Below, one piece after another: positions 16,168 through 29,661 of a stretch of DNA of 51,864 nt. Positions within the stretch are counted from its first letter, which is position 1, and each line of letters opens with the position of its first letter. Origin of the DNA: Thiotrichaceae bacterium. GTDB lineage: Bacteria; Pseudomonadota; Gammaproteobacteria; Thiotrichales; Thiotrichaceae. Under the pieces are notes generated by a model. The model searched no databases, was not told the DNA's origin, and saw nothing but the letters and a program-made list of their open reading frames with translations. The stretch lies in NCBI GenBank assembly GCA_026991755.1, contig JALXAX010000124.1, positions 1-51,864 of the forward strand, read 5' to 3'. A program made the translations under genes and the position numbers.

Positions 16168-16650
16168 TTAATTCCAAAAATAGGCAATGGCTTGTAAGCC
16201 AATAAGGGCATATATGCCTGCAATAATATCATCCAACATGATACCCAAACCACCTTGTAGTTTTTTATCGGCCAGGTTTATTGGCCACGGCTTCCAGATA
16301 TCAAAGATACGAAATAAAATAAAGCCGATGATAATCCACTTCCAGCCTTGTGGTGCGGCTATCATGGTGACTAAATAACCCGCTATTTCATCCCAAACGA
16401 TGCCTGCTGGATCATGCAAACCTAACTGTTTAGCCGACTCACCACATAACCATATACCAAATAGTGTTATCAGTAATACGATGAGTAAATACCAATGCAG
16501 CGCTAAAGGCTGCATCACCAGAAATAATGGAATGGCAACTAAAGTACCAAATGTTCCTGGTGCAATAGGCGCTAAGCCTGAGCCAAAACCAAAGGCTAGA
16601 AAATGAATGGGTGAGCTAAGCACTTGCGCACAAAGTGTTTTTTTCTTCAA
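16168..16650 (-). CDS. pgpA: phosphatidylglycerophosphatase A
   Basis: 160 residues, inner membrane. Dephosphorylates phosphatidylglycerophosphate to phosphatidylglycerol. The family core is visible: ASGFGSGLAPIAPGTFGTL-type sequence near 17-36 (here FGFGSGLAPIAPGTFGTL), then DPAGIVWDEIAGYLVTM near 80-96 with the metal-binding Asp/Glu pair, and FRIFDIWKPWPI near 113-124. Three to four membrane segments. Length is normal. It leads the pgpA-aroC pair; the two functions are unrelated. Confidence 0.95.
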   Translation of the reverse strand: MKKKTLCAQVLSSPIHFLAFGFGSGLAPIAPGTFGTLVAIPLFLVMQPLALHWYLLIVLLITLFGIWLCGESAKQLGLHDPAGIVWDEIAGYLVTMIAAPQGWKWIIIGFILFRIFDIWKPWPINLADKKLQGGLGIMLDDIIAGIYALIGLQAIAYFWN

Positions 16651-16666
16651 AGTAGTTTCCTTACAA

Positions 16667-16680
16667 TGGGTTGCAACCCA
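16667..16680. promoter_or_regulatory. perfect 14-base palindrome upstream of pgpA
   Basis: TGGGTTGCAACCCA is fully self-complementary with no spacer and lies 16 bases before the pgpA start codon. Such a site could bind a dimeric repressor, but no regulator is evident. Confidence 0.3.
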
Positions 16681-16958
16681 CCTGTCTGATAAATTCTTTC
16701 TTCATCTTTCTGCTCTCTCTATTTTCTAGAGCAAAAGAACTCTAGCATATTCCTTGCTTTAAAAGTTAAAACCATCTATCCCAATAAGGGGCAAATCCTA
16801 TAAGAAGCAAAGCTCCCTACTCTATGCGAAAATGATTGATATTTATACAGGCTTTGTTTGTAACAATTCTTTACATTTATTGCATCGGTTTATGACCACA
16901 AAAGCATTAACATAGCCTTAACAAATATTCCCCCCAAAGTTCTCGCTCTCTGGGGCTT

Positions 16959-17025
16959 GTCTCGAATATACCAAGACAGGTGATTTTAACTCGCTTATCT
17001 ATTCTTCCTGTTTTGGTATCGAGAC
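16959..17025. repeat. imperfect inverted repeat in the pgpA / response-regulator gap
   Basis: Arm 16959-16980 (GTCTCGAATATACCAAGACAGG minus a three-base bulge) pairs with 17007-17025 (CCTGTTTTGGTATCGAGAC) with one further mismatch; the spacer is 26 bases. It lies in a 626-base gap (16651-17276) that holds only this, the 16667 palindrome and a partial MITE end. I see no gene there. Confidence 0.4.
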
Positions 17026-17140
17026 CCTTTTGATACTCAATGACCTCATATCTAGTTTTATTTCTCCTAGCCCACTAGCAAAACCAAAAAAATAATTTGT
17101 AGATTAGTTAATTAGAGTTACTATGACTATGCTCCTGTTA

Positions 17141-17246
17141 AACCTAGACTCCTCAGTTGAGCGCTTTTAAGAATTACTAAGTTAATGATAAAATAGAAAA
17201 TATATTACTTTCATACTCCTCTGATGAGTAAAGACACTGCAACAGG
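17141..17246 (+). mobile_element. half copy of the 240 bp MITE-like repeat
   Basis: Begins AACCTAGACTCCTCAGTTGA, matching the left end of the 34856-35096 copy (AACCTAAATTCCTCAGTTAA), and follows it with divergence for about 100 bases (shared TAATGATA block, then a short hairpin and a CTRCARC-type end). The other half is missing. It lies directly upstream of the response regulator start, so it may supply or disturb its promoter. Confidence 0.5.
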
Positions 17247-17276
17247 TATAACTAAGTAATCTAGATTGAATAAGAA

Positions 17277-18002
17277 GTGAGCAATTCTTACTACAACACA
17301 CCCAATGTATCCATGGCGACCCATAAAAAAAACAAACATATACTTATTGTCGATGATGACCCTATTTTACAGGCCTTCCTGAAAGATTATCTTTTGCAGC
17401 ACCATTATCAAATCAGTTTTTCTAAAGAAGGCGAAAGCTTAGAAGCGCTACTTAAACAGTCACCCATCGACTTAATCATTCTGGACATTTTATTACCTGG
17501 AAAGGATGGTTTTTATTGGCTTTCATGGCTGCAAAAACACCACCCCGCTATTAAAGTCATTATGTTATCCGTTAAGAATCAGGATGATGATCGCATTCAA
17601 GGATTAGAGTCTGGCGCATTGGATTACCTTGCCAAACCTTTCAACCCCAGAGAGCTTCTCGCTCGCATTAATAATTTACTACAAACTACTAGCGCTCAAA
17701 ATACCCACATCACATTTGGAGAATTTAAGTTTGATCTTCAAAAGCAGCAACTCATTAAAGACCAACAAGATATAAAACTAACCCATACGGAGTTAGTGCT
17801 ATTAACTTATCTCTGCAAACATTCTGAACAATTGATCACACGGGACGACTTATCCCATGCATTACGAGGTGATACCCACCATCCTCTTGATCGTAGTATT
17901 GATGTGCATATCAATCGCCTTAGAGGAAAGATAGAAAGTAACCCATCATCACCCCAATTTATTCGTACAATCTGGGGGAAAGGCTACCAATTTTTTACCT
18001 AA
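17277..18002 (+). CDS. OmpR/PhoB-family response regulator
   Basis: 241 residues from GTG at 17277 (ATG at 17313 is an alternative). Receiver domain about 20-135: acidic pocket VDDDP at 25-29, phospho-acceptor Asp70 in LDILLPGKDG, Lys in YLAKPFNPRE. Winged-helix DNA-binding domain about 145-240: LTHTELVLLTYLCKH, DRSIDVHINRLRGKIE and a C-terminal WGKGYQF hairpin. It is followed after 47 bases by a hybrid histidine kinase, the probable partner, though that kinase carries its own receiver and Hpt domain. Target genes are unknown. The N-terminal ~20 residues before the first strand are extra. Confidence 0.9.
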   Translation: MSNSYYNTPNVSMATHKKNKHILIVDDDPILQAFLKDYLLQHHYQISFSKEGESLEALLKQSPIDLIILDILLPGKDGFYWLSWLQKHHPAIKVIMLSVKNQDDDRIQGLESGALDYLAKPFNPRELLARINNLLQTTSAQNTHITFGEFKFDLQKQQLIKDQQDIKLTHTELVLLTYLCKHSEQLITRDDLSHALRGDTHHPLDRSIDVHINRLRGKIESNPSSPQFIRTIWGKGYQFFT

Positions 18003-18049
18003 TAATAACTAGTTCGACACTGTAGAAACACACATTGGCAGCTCACTAA

Positions 18050-20200
18050 ATGCAAAAACAAAGACCCCATCCTTTATTTTTTAAAAACATCCATGTCATA
18101 CACCCCGCCTCTATTTTTGCGGGGCTTGTGCTCATTTTCGTGTTAAATGACGTTATCGAAGACATTGCTCTATATGGTTGGTTTGCAGCTTTGTTTATCG
18201 TAACAATTGCAAGAATAGGGTTATCACAAGTCTATCCTTACTCTGGCAAAAACAAGAAGAACCAAACCAACCAGAAGGTTTTATTATTTGCAGGTATCAC
18301 ACTCTCTGGAGTAGTGTGGGCATCCGCTCCTTGGTTGCTTTTCCCACAAGATAATGCCATCAAACAAATGTTTATCGTGTTTGTATTAATGGGGATTACG
18401 GCAGGGTCTCCCGCCGCCTCTGGCTCTAGCATCACTGCCTTTTTATGCTTCTCACAACCCATTTTGCATTCCCTCTTTTTTCGTTTTCTTTATGAGGATG
18501 AGTCTGTTTATTACATCATGGCACTCCTCACTCAAGTCTATAATGTTGCGTTAATCATCAGCTCTATTAACTTTTCAAAAATTGATAGTCGCTTGCGTGC
18601 TGCGGTTAAAGCTGCAGAAAAGGCTAACCTGGCTAAAAGTGAATTTCTTGCCAATATGAGCCATGAGTTTCTCACCCCGATGAATGCTATCGTGGGGATT
18701 AATCAACTATTAAAACAAACACCCTTAACGAAAGAACAGTCTGATTATGTTGAAAAATCAGGTATTGCATCTAACTCATTGCTAGGGATTATTGAAGATA
18801 TACTTGATTACTCCAAAATTGAAAACCAACAAAGCAAATTACATACTGCCCCCTTCCAGCTTCAAACCGTATTGGATACAGCAACCACCTTGGTAGAGCT
18901 GGGTGCGAAAAAGAAAGGGCTTGAATTATCAAGCCATATTACTAGTAGCACAGCAAATCTTTTGAAAGGGGATGCCGTTAAGCTAGCGCAAATACTAAGT
19001 AACCTAATGAAAAATGCGGTAAAATTTACGAATTCGGGAAAAGTAACGCTACGCATTGAACAAATAGACCAAACCGATGAAAGTGCACTTATTATTTTTT
19101 CTGTAAAAGACACAGGAATAGGCATCCATTTAAAAGATCATAAGGATTTATTTGAGTCCTTTTCGCAGATCAATACCAGCCATAGCAGAATCTATAGTGG
19201 AACTGGGCTTGGGTTATGTATCAGCCAACAACTTGCCAACCTTATGGGAAGTGAAATAGAAGTTGAAAGTGAACCTAATCTTGGAAGCCATTTCTATTTT
19301 TCAGTCTGGCTTGAAAAGAATATTGATAACAATACCGATCACTTATCTATTAACGAAAGCAATCAACTTACCGAGCTACCCAATAGTAAAACATTCTTTG
19401 AGCATTATAGCGTTTTGCTCATTGATGATGATGAACTTAATCTTATGATAGCTAAGAACTTACTACAGCAACTAGGCTTGCAAGTAAAAGCGGTAGGTAC
19501 AGCTAGACTCGCCTTTAATTCCCTCAATACACAACAACCTGATGTGATTTTTCTTGATATTCAAATGCCTGAAATAGATGGCTACGAAGCCTTATCTATT
19601 ATCCAATCTAATAAAAAGTGGCAGCATATACCTGTTATTTGCTTAACCGCACACACAAGCCCCGCTGAAAAAGAAAAAGCCATGTCTGCGGGCATGAGTG
19701 GCTTCTTGACCAAACCTATTAATCTCAAATCACTTAAAGAAGTGCTGCTTCAGTGTTTGCCAAAGCATACTTTTAAAACATCTGATGAACTTAATCAAGT
19801 AAAGAGTCAGGCAAGCCTAATCACTGAAGACTCAGCAGCTGAGGTGAAACAGAATCTAAATAATTTGATCGTAATGCTCAACAGTAAGGAAGCTATTATC
19901 AACCTTCTTCACACAGCCATCCATTCACTGACAGAATCAACCACCACCATACAAAACAATCTAAATCAGCAAAATTGGGAACATGCTAGTAAAGAGGCTC
20001 ATCGACTCAGAGGGACAGCCAATCTATACGGCAGTACACGCTTACAGAATTATCTGGCGGATATTGATAATGGCTTACACAATAGCGAGAACTATAAAGC
20101 CACGTTAGACAAATTAAAGCTTGAAACCGAACTGATCATTAACCTAATGACGAAGTGCTTAGAAGAGATACAAAAGCCTCAAGCCAAAATAACACCGTAA
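18050..20200 (+). CDS. hybrid sensor histidine kinase with receiver and Hpt domains
   Basis: 716 residues. About six hydrophobic segments in 1-175 form a membrane sensor without a periplasmic domain. HisKA with His205 (ANMSHEFLTPMNAIVG), HATPase with N box LSNLMKNAVKF (316-326), DTGIGI (354-359) and GTGLGL (384-389). Receiver with acidic pocket LIDDDE (457-462) and Asp503 (FLDIQMPEIDG), Lys555. C-terminal Hpt with His651 (EAHRLRGTANLYG). This is the BarA/ArcB-like phosphorelay layout (His-Asp-His), ending on a separate regulator. The H box has EFLTPMNA where EL(R/K)TPLNA is usual. Signal unknown. The upstream response regulator on the same strand is a natural output partner. Confidence 0.92.
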   Translation: MQKQRPHPLFFKNIHVIHPASIFAGLVLIFVLNDVIEDIALYGWFAALFIVTIARIGLSQVYPYSGKNKKNQTNQKVLLFAGITLSGVVWASAPWLLFPQDNAIKQMFIVFVLMGITAGSPAASGSSITAFLCFSQPILHSLFFRFLYEDESVYYIMALLTQVYNVALIISSINFSKIDSRLRAAVKAAEKANLAKSEFLANMSHEFLTPMNAIVGINQLLKQTPLTKEQSDYVEKSGIASNSLLGIIEDILDYSKIENQQSKLHTAPFQLQTVLDTATTLVELGAKKKGLELSSHITSSTANLLKGDAVKLAQILSNLMKNAVKFTNSGKVTLRIEQIDQTDESALIIFSVKDTGIGIHLKDHKDLFESFSQINTSHSRIYSGTGLGLCISQQLANLMGSEIEVESEPNLGSHFYFSVWLEKNIDNNTDHLSINESNQLTELPNSKTFFEHYSVLLIDDDELNLMIAKNLLQQLGLQVKAVGTARLAFNSLNTQQPDVIFLDIQMPEIDGYEALSIIQSNKKWQHIPVICLTAHTSPAEKEKAMSAGMSGFLTKPINLKSLKEVLLQCLPKHTFKTSDELNQVKSQASLITEDSAAEVKQNLNNLIVMLNSKEAIINLLHTAIHSLTESTTTIQNNLNQQNWEHASKEAHRLRGTANLYGSTRLQNYLADIDNGLHNSENYKATLDKLKLETELIINLMTKCLEEIQKPQAKITP

Positions 20201-20250
20201 AGTCATCTGATCCAACCTATCTTCCTTTAAACCAGCAAGAAACACCTTAA

Positions 20251-22560
<2,310 letters not shown>

Positions 22561-22583
22561 AAGTACATCATCCTTAACTACTA

Positions 22584-22620
22584 ATAGTGCTTCCAAACTT
22601 ATTGTTGGAAGCGCTATTTC
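22584..22620 (+). terminator. Rho-independent-like terminator after icd
   Basis: Arms 22584-22596 and 22605-22617 pair over 13 bp (one G-T) around an eight-base loop and run into TTTC. It begins 23 bases after the icd stop. Confidence 0.65.
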
Positions 22621-22784
22621 AGACCCTCCAGATTCCATTTATATGGGCTCCACCAGTACCAACCCTGCACATTTCCTGCAAACTATCTCAATCATATCTT
22701 CCGATTTCCACCATCATCCGTGCACCTTAAACCTACACACTCTTGTTTCTGCTTTTTGCATATCCCAAACAAACAGGAGTCATC

Positions 22785-24164
22785 ATGGAAAAGAAAACTA
22801 GCTACACAAAGCCACTGATCATACTGGCATTAATCGCACTATTGCTTATCCCTCAAGCTTCAATCATGTCGCTGATCAAAGATCGAGTTGTCTGGCATAC
22901 CGATGCCTTAGAAAAAGTTAGAGCAAGCTGGCCTAGCGAACAAACCTTAGCAGGGCCATTTTTAACTCTTCCCTATACCGTCACCGATTCACAACAAAAC
23001 ACGCATAACGGAACGCTGTACCTATTACCAGATCAACTCAATGTAGATGCAAACCTTGACAGCTCATTAATCCATAAAGGCGTTCACAAAATACCTGTCT
23101 ATACCACCAAGCTTGCAATACAAGGCTTTTTCTCCCACAACGAGCTAGACAAAATCATCAATGAATATGCCAACAAAACGGTCTCTTGGGGAGATGGTAT
23201 TCTGAGTTACCACATTACGGATCAACGCGGCATAAAAAACCAGTCTACGTTCTCTTGGGGCGATACGCAGTTAGCTACACAACCTGGCAATATTTTTATT
23301 GCCGAATCCACAGGCTTACACGCTACTTTGCCTCATGCATTAATTGATCAAGATGTGAACATGGACTTTGTATTAAACATTGAAGTAAAAGGCATGCAAT
23401 CCCTTAAACTGGCTCAAGTCGCGCAAAACAGCAGCATTCGCTTATCCTCAAACTGGCTCTACCCCGACTTCTTCGGCAGCCTGCTACCCGAATCCCAACA
23501 AAGAACAAATGAAGGTTTCAGTGCAGCTTGGGAGTCATCAGCCTATTCAAACAACGCACGTTCGGCACTTTCAAACTGTACCACTGATGACTGCTCTCTG
23601 TTGCTGAACAACAATACCGTTGGCGTCAACCTTCAGAAACCCATCAATAACTATCGCCTGTCTGAACGCTCGGTCAAGTATGCGCAAGTATTTATTATCT
23701 TAAGCTTCGTTACCTTGCTTTTGTTTGAGTTATTTAAAAAGCTCAATATACATCCCATTCAATACACGTTGGTTGGTTTGGAACTAACCGTATTTTACCT
23801 TTTACTTATCTCGCTCTCTGAACATTTATCATTCGGCTGGGCTTATATGATCGCAACATTAGCCAGCACACTGCTGCTTACGCTTTATCTCTCAGGTATC
23901 CTAAACAGTCTTAAACAAGCACAGTTATTTGGTACCACCTTGGTTGCTCTTTACGCCATACTGTACGGTATTCTGAAATCGGAAGATCACGCTCTACTGA
24001 TGGGGAGTCTGTTGATTTTCCTTGTCTTAGCTTTATTTATGTTGCTAACACGACATATTGACTGGTATACGTTAACTGAAAACTGGAGTACTAAACCCGT
24101 TATTGTTGATGACAATTTAGCTATTGATACCCCTCAAGAAATGAATACTGAAGACAGTAATTAG
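22785..24164 (+). CDS. creD: CreD-family inner membrane protein
   Basis: 459 residues from ATG at 22785, preceded by CAGGAG at good distance; an earlier in-frame start at 22743 is less likely. One N-terminal membrane helix (about 8-30), a large periplasmic beta-rich domain, then ERSVKYAQVFIILSF with five to six C-terminal membrane segments and the conserved HPIQYTLVGLELTVFYLLLI and TRHIDWY, typical of CreD/Cet. In E. coli CreD belongs to the CreBC regulon and its loss or overproduction affects colicin tolerance and envelope stress; its biochemistry is unknown. No creB/creC is adjacent, but an OmpR-type two-component pair lies 2.6 kb upstream. Confidence 0.85.
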   Translation: MEKKTSYTKPLIILALIALLLIPQASIMSLIKDRVVWHTDALEKVRASWPSEQTLAGPFLTLPYTVTDSQQNTHNGTLYLLPDQLNVDANLDSSLIHKGVHKIPVYTTKLAIQGFFSHNELDKIINEYANKTVSWGDGILSYHITDQRGIKNQSTFSWGDTQLATQPGNIFIAESTGLHATLPHALIDQDVNMDFVLNIEVKGMQSLKLAQVAQNSSIRLSSNWLYPDFFGSLLPESQQRTNEGFSAAWESSAYSNNARSALSNCTTDDCSLLLNNNTVGVNLQKPINNYRLSERSVKYAQVFIILSFVTLLLFELFKKLNIHPIQYTLVGLELTVFYLLLISLSEHLSFGWAYMIATLASTLLLTLYLSGILNSLKQAQLFGTTLVALYAILYGILKSEDHALLMGSLLIFLVLALFMLLTRHIDWYTLTENWSTKPVIVDDNLAIDTPQEMNTEDSN

Positions 24165-24294
24165 CTCCCTAACATTGCCCCTCTCCCTAACGGGACAGGG
24201 TTAAGATGTGCAGACCGAAAACATAGATAACGCATTAAAATGTATGTGAGCTTATGCTACGGCGGGAGTACTAGTTAGCAGCTAAAGAAAACTT

Positions 24295-24323
24295 TTGACA
24301 CTATTTCAACTTTGAACTATTAT
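24295..24323 (+). promoter_or_regulatory. near-consensus sigma-70 promoter for the zinc-ribbon miniprotein
   Basis: TTGACA (24295-24300) and TATTAT (24318-24323) with an optimal 17-base spacer; transcription would start near 24330, giving a leader of about 125 bases. The gap 24165-24453 holds no other gene. Confidence 0.6.
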
Positions 24324-24453
24324 TTTTGTGAATATAATCACAAAATTGTTTATATCATCCATATAGTTCGTTGTTCAATGTAATAATAATTTAGAAAGCA
24401 CGGATAATAAGAAGTTTAGGCTTCTAGTTACTTGCTAATAGAAAGGATTATCC

Positions 24454-24660
24454 ATGAAATCAAAAAGGTATTGCCCAAACTGCAAAAGTTTTAATATCTA
24501 TAGAGTAAAGAGATCAAAAATACATAAATATATTCTTTTCTCCTCTCCTTGGTATCAATGCTTAGATTGTGACAGTAGTATCACCAAAAATACCCTTTTG
24601 AAAACTAATGACATGGTTGAACATCCTGGCATTTATTACACAACCCTAATAGAAAAATAG
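24454..24660 (+). CDS. small zinc-ribbon protein
   Basis: 68 residues with two CxxC knuckles, CPNC at 7-10 and CLDC at 36-39, the form of a zinc ribbon. The stretch between is basic and aromatic (YRVKRSKIHKYILF), suggesting nucleic-acid or membrane-surface contact. AGAAAGG lies upstream of the ATG, a near-consensus promoter at 24295 and a shared bidirectional terminator at 24685, so it looks like a genuine independent transcription unit. No known family recognised; function unknown. Confidence 0.65.
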   Translation: MKSKRYCPNCKSFNIYRVKRSKIHKYILFSSPWYQCLDCDSSITKNTLLKTNDMVEHPGIYYTTLIEK

Positions 24661-24684
24661 GATTTGTTTTTTATTACGCAATAA

Positions 24685-24710
24685 AAAAGGCAGCCAATTG
24701 GCTGCCTTTT
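24685..24710. terminator. bidirectional terminator between the zinc-ribbon gene and atpC
   Basis: Perfect 11 bp stem AAAAGGCAGCC / GGCTGCCTTTT around AATT. Runs of T follow on both strands, so it can stop transcription of both converging units. Confidence 0.9.
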
Positions 24711-24739
24711 AGGATTACAGTAAGTTAACTATAAAGTTT

Positions 24740-25162
24740 TTATCTCAATGTATTTCCGATCTTGTGTATCATTTGAATCTGTGCTTTAGCTGCTTCTAAC
24801 TCAGCTTGTAGAGCTTCATAATCCAGATCTTCAGGGTCTTTTCCTTCCAACGCGGCTTCTGCTCTGGCTTTTGCTGCTTCAGCTGATTTTTCATCCAGAT
24901 CAGCTGCACGGATAGCGGTGTCAGCTAGTACAGTAACTACTGTAGGCTGTACTTCCATCATGCCGCCTGATACAAATAGCGATGCCATATTACCTTCTTC
25001 TGTAATATAGCGAAGTTCGCCAGCCTTCAGAGTGGTAATGAGCTGTGCGTGACCTGGTGTTATACCTAGATCACCCATAGAACCAGGGGCGAAGATTTCT
25101 TTTACTGTTCCAGAAAAGAGTTCTTCTTCTGCGCTTACTACATCTAGTTGTGTGGTAGACAT
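24740..25162 (-). CDS. atpC: ATP synthase F1 epsilon subunit
   Basis: 140 residues. The epsilon subunit couples the rotating gamma stalk to the c-ring and can inhibit ATP hydrolysis. N-terminal beta-sandwich with EELFSGTVKEIFAPGSMGDLGITPGHAQLIT (positions about 13-43) and a C-terminal helical hairpin rich in Ala/Glu (88-135). Last gene of the atp operon, 29 bases after atpD, followed by a strong terminator. Confidence 0.96.
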   Translation of the reverse strand: MSTTQLDVVSAEEELFSGTVKEIFAPGSMGDLGITPGHAQLITTLKAGELRYITEEGNMASLFVSGGMMEVQPTVVTVLADTAIRAADLDEKSAEAAKARAEAALEGKDPEDLDYEALQAELEAAKAQIQMIHKIGNTLR

Positions 25163-25191
25163 TATCGCGTCTCCTCTTGCTCTTAATTTAG

Positions 25192-26580
<1,389 letters not shown>

Positions 26581-26649
26581 CTAATAATCTAAATTCTTTA
26601 GTAGCATCCTAGTAGCATATTGCTACCTGTTAGCCACACTTAGCTAATG

Positions 26650-27507
26650 CTACTCGACAGCCGCCGCACCTGAAACAATCTCTGAGATCTCTTGCGTAAT
26701 CGCTGCTTGACGTGCTTTGTTATATACCAACTGAAGCTTATCAATCATGTCACCCGCATTATCGGTTGCGCTTTTCATGGCAACCATTCGTGATGACATT
26801 TCACAGGCTACATTTTCAACGACACCTTGATATATCAGTGATTCAATATAGCGTTGCATTAATGCATCGATCACTTCTTTAGAGTCTGGCTCGTAAAGGT
26901 AATCCCAGTGATAATCAAGTGCTTCAAGATCGTCGGCAACCAAAGGTACTAGCTGAGTAGCACGTGGTGTTTGAGTCATGCTATTTACAAACTCATTTTC
27001 CACCATGAATAAGCGATCAATTTTGCCTTCTGCATAAGCATCCAACATAACTTTGATCGGACCAATCATGTCTGTTAGCTCAGGCCTATCGCCTAAACCA
27101 ACGGCTTCAGCAACGACACCGTAGCGTTTAAATGCATTTAAAGCTTTACCACCATATACTGCGATATCGACTTCAACGCCCTGCTCTTTCCAGTCGGCAA
27201 TTCCTTGCTTGGCTTTCTTAAACAGGTTGGTATTTAAACCACCACATAAACCACGGTCGGTTGAAATAATGATGTAACCCACACGCTTCACTTCTTCACG
27301 CTCTAGCGTATAAGGATGCTTATACTCAAGATGTCCAGAAGCCATATGACTGACTACCTGACGCATCTTGGTGGCATAAGGGCGTGATGCATTCATGCGC
27401 TCAGCTGCTCTACGCATTTTTGATGCCGCCACCATTTCCATGGCTTTGGTAATCTTGCGTGTGCTTTGGATACTGCCGATCTGTGTACGTATTTCTTTAA
27501 GACCCAC
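26650..27507 (-). CDS. atpG: ATP synthase F1 gamma subunit
   Basis: 285 residues forming the central rotating shaft. N-terminal [26 protein letters not shown]-type coiled-coil start, [11 protein letters not shown] near 86-96, and the C-terminal helix ending [19 protein letters not shown]. All canonical, and length fits (E. coli 287). It lies 30 bases after atpA. Confidence 0.97.
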   Translation of the reverse strand: MGLKEIRTQIGSIQSTRKITKAMEMVAASKMRRAAERMNASRPYATKMRQVVSHMASGHLEYKHPYTLEREEVKRVGYIIISTDRGLCGGLNTNLFKKAKQGIADWKEQGVEVDIAVYGGKALNAFKRYGVVAEAVGLGDRPELTDMIGPIKVMLDAYAEGKIDRLFMVENEFVNSMTQTPRATQLVPLVADDLEALDYHWDYLYEPDSKEVIDALMQRYIESLIYQGVVENVACEMSSRMVAMKSATDNAGDMIDKLQLVYNKARQAAITQEISEIVSGAAAVE

Positions 27508-27537
27508 GGGACTTACCTCTTATAAACAGTCAACAAA

Positions 27538-29079
27538 TTACCAGCTATGGTTCGCTTTAAAATCGTCTAATGCCGCACGCATTTTGTCAGCAATCTCGTC
27601 GTTGTAATCACCTGTCTCATTGATCATATCCAATAAATCAGATTGTTCATTACGCACGTAGCTTAACATTGCAGCTTCAAAGTCATTTACCTTGTTTACT
27701 TCAAGATCATCAAGATAACCTTCATTTGCAGAGAACAACGAGAAGGCTAATTCAGCGGTCTTAAGCGGCGTATATTGTGCCTGCTTCATTAAAGCAGTTA
27801 CACGCTCACCACGTTGTAGCTGTGCGCGAGTCGCTTCATCAAGGTCAGAGGCAAACTGCGAGAATGCCGCTAATTCACGATACTGAGCCAAGTCAAGACG
27901 AATACCACCGCCAAGCTTTTTGATGATGGTTGTCTGTGCCGAACCACCTACACGAGATACTGAAAGACCCGCGTCAATCGCTGGACGTGTACCTGCGTTA
28001 AACAAGTCAGTGTCCAGGAATATCTGGCCATCTGTGATTGAGATTACGTTAGTCGGTACGAATGCTGATACGTCACCTTCTTGTGTCTCGATGATGGGGT
28101 AAGCCGTTAAAGAACCTGTCTTACCTTTTACTTTTCCATCAGTCATCTTCTCAACAAAATCAGCATTTACACGCGCTGCACGCTCTAGTAAACGTGAATG
28201 TAGGAAGAAAACATCACCAGGATATGCTTCACGCCCTGGAGGACGACGTAGCAATAAGGATACTTGACGATAAGCCCAAGCCTGCTTGGTTAAGTCATCA
28301 TAGATAATCAATGCATTTTGACCACGATCTCGGAAGTACTCACCCATTGCACAACCAGCATAAGGAGCAAGAAATTGCATAGAGGCAGGATCAGAAGCAT
28401 TAGCTGCTACTACAATGGTGTAATCCATTGCACCGTGCTCTTCTAGTTTACGTACTACACCCGCAACCGAGGAGGCTTTTTGACCAACAGCCACATAAAT
28501 ACACTGTACGTCTTTGCCCTTCTGGTTAATGATCGCGTCGATAGCAACGGCTGTCTTTCCCGTCTGGCGGTCACCGATGATTAGCTCACGCTGACCACGA
28601 CCTACAGGAACCATTGAATCAAGTGCTTTGATTCCTGTTTCCATTGGCTCGTTAACTGATTGACGTTCGATAACACCTGGCGCTTGGCGCTCAAGGGGTG
28701 CAAGAGCTTCAGCTTCAATTTCACCTTTACCGTCGATGGGGCTACCTAGCGCATCTACAACACGACCTAATAGACCTGGACCAACAGGAGTTTCAAGAAT
28801 ACGACCTGTACATTTTGCCGTATCGCCTTCTCTCAAACTTTTAAAGTCACCGAGTACTACCGCACCAACAGAATCACGCTCAAGGTTTAAAGCAAGTCCA
28901 TAAGCGCCATTTGAGAATTCAATCATCTCGCCTGACATTACGTCGCCTAAACCGTGGATTCGTACAATTCCGTCACCTACAGAAACTAACGTACCTTCGG
29001 TACGTGCTTCTGCTTCTACGTCGAAGCCTTCAATTCGCTTCTTTATTAATTCACTTATTTCAGTTGGATTTAACTGCAT
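27538..29079 (-). CDS. atpA: ATP synthase F1 alpha subunit
   Basis: 513 residues, the non-catalytic nucleotide-binding partner of beta. [13 protein letters not shown] at the Walker A site (about 169-181), the [17 protein letters not shown] strand, and [28 protein letters not shown], all as in the family. Ends with ...[13 protein letters not shown]. Same length as E. coli AtpA. Follows atpH after 34 bases. Confidence 0.98.
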   Translation of the reverse strand: MQLNPTEISELIKKRIEGFDVEAEARTEGTLVSVGDGIVRIHGLGDVMSGEMIEFSNGAYGLALNLERDSVGAVVLGDFKSLREGDTAKCTGRILETPVGPGLLGRVVDALGSPIDGKGEIEAEALAPLERQAPGVIERQSVNEPMETGIKALDSMVPVGRGQRELIIGDRQTGKTAVAIDAIINQKGKDVQCIYVAVGQKASSVAGVVRKLEEHGAMDYTIVVAANASDPASMQFLAPYAGCAMGEYFRDRGQNALIIYDDLTKQAWAYRQVSLLLRRPPGREAYPGDVFFLHSRLLERAARVNADFVEKMTDGKVKGKTGSLTAYPIIETQEGDVSAFVPTNVISITDGQIFLDTDLFNAGTRPAIDAGLSVSRVGGSAQTTIIKKLGGGIRLDLAQYRELAAFSQFASDLDEATRAQLQRGERVTALMKQAQYTPLKTAELAFSLFSANEGYLDDLEVNKVNDFEAAMLSYVRNEQSDLLDMINETGDYNDEIADKMRAALDDFKANHSW

Positions 29080-29113
29080 TTTTTACCTCTAGTAACCCTT
29101 AAGGCTACTGTTG

Positions 29114-29650
29114 TTAGCCGACCAGAGCGTGTGTGATATTTTTCAATCTACCCTGTATCGAACCATCTATTACCAAGTCACCTGCCCGAATAATTGCACC
29201 ACCCATAATTGATTCATCAATTTTTGTGGTGATTTTGACATCACAACCAAGACGTTTTTTCAAAGCTTCTGATATTGCTTCTTTCTCATCATCAGTTAAT
29301 TCCTGTGCTGAGGTCACAACGGCTTCTACTACATCTTCTGCTTCGTCTTTCATTACTTCATATAAAGCACTGATTTCAGGAAGGGCTTCCAAGCGATCAT
29401 ATTCCGCCAATTGCTTAACAAGGTTTTGACCCTTGTCATCCAGCTTATCACCACAGAGTTCGATAACAGCATCTGCTGCAACGGCTCCTGTCATGCTGGG
29501 ATTGTTTAGCAATGTACGCACATCGTCGTTACTGACGACTGCACCCATGAACGCTAATGTCTCTGACCAATCGGCCAAATTACCAGCATCATTTGCCATT
29601 TCAAAAATGGCTCTTGCGTAAGGGCGGGCTGTGGTAGTTAATTCAGACAC
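29114..29650 (-). CDS. atpH: ATP synthase delta subunit
   Basis: 178 residues. The delta subunit links the top of the F1 hexamer to the b-subunit stator. Starts TTTARPYARAIFEMANDAGN, a family signature, with a C-terminal segment IDESIMGGAIIRAGDLVIDG. It sits 11 bases after atpF, a tightly coupled pair. Confidence 0.96.
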   Translation of the reverse strand: MSELTTTARPYARAIFEMANDAGNLADWSETLAFMGAVVSNDDVRTLLNNPSMTGAVAADAVIELCGDKLDDKGQNLVKQLAEYDRLEALPEISALYEVMKDEAEDVVEAVVTSAQELTDDEKEAISEALKKRLGCDVKITTKIDESIMGGAIIRAGDLVIDGSIQGRLKNITHALVG

Positions 29651-29661
29651 TATTAACTATC

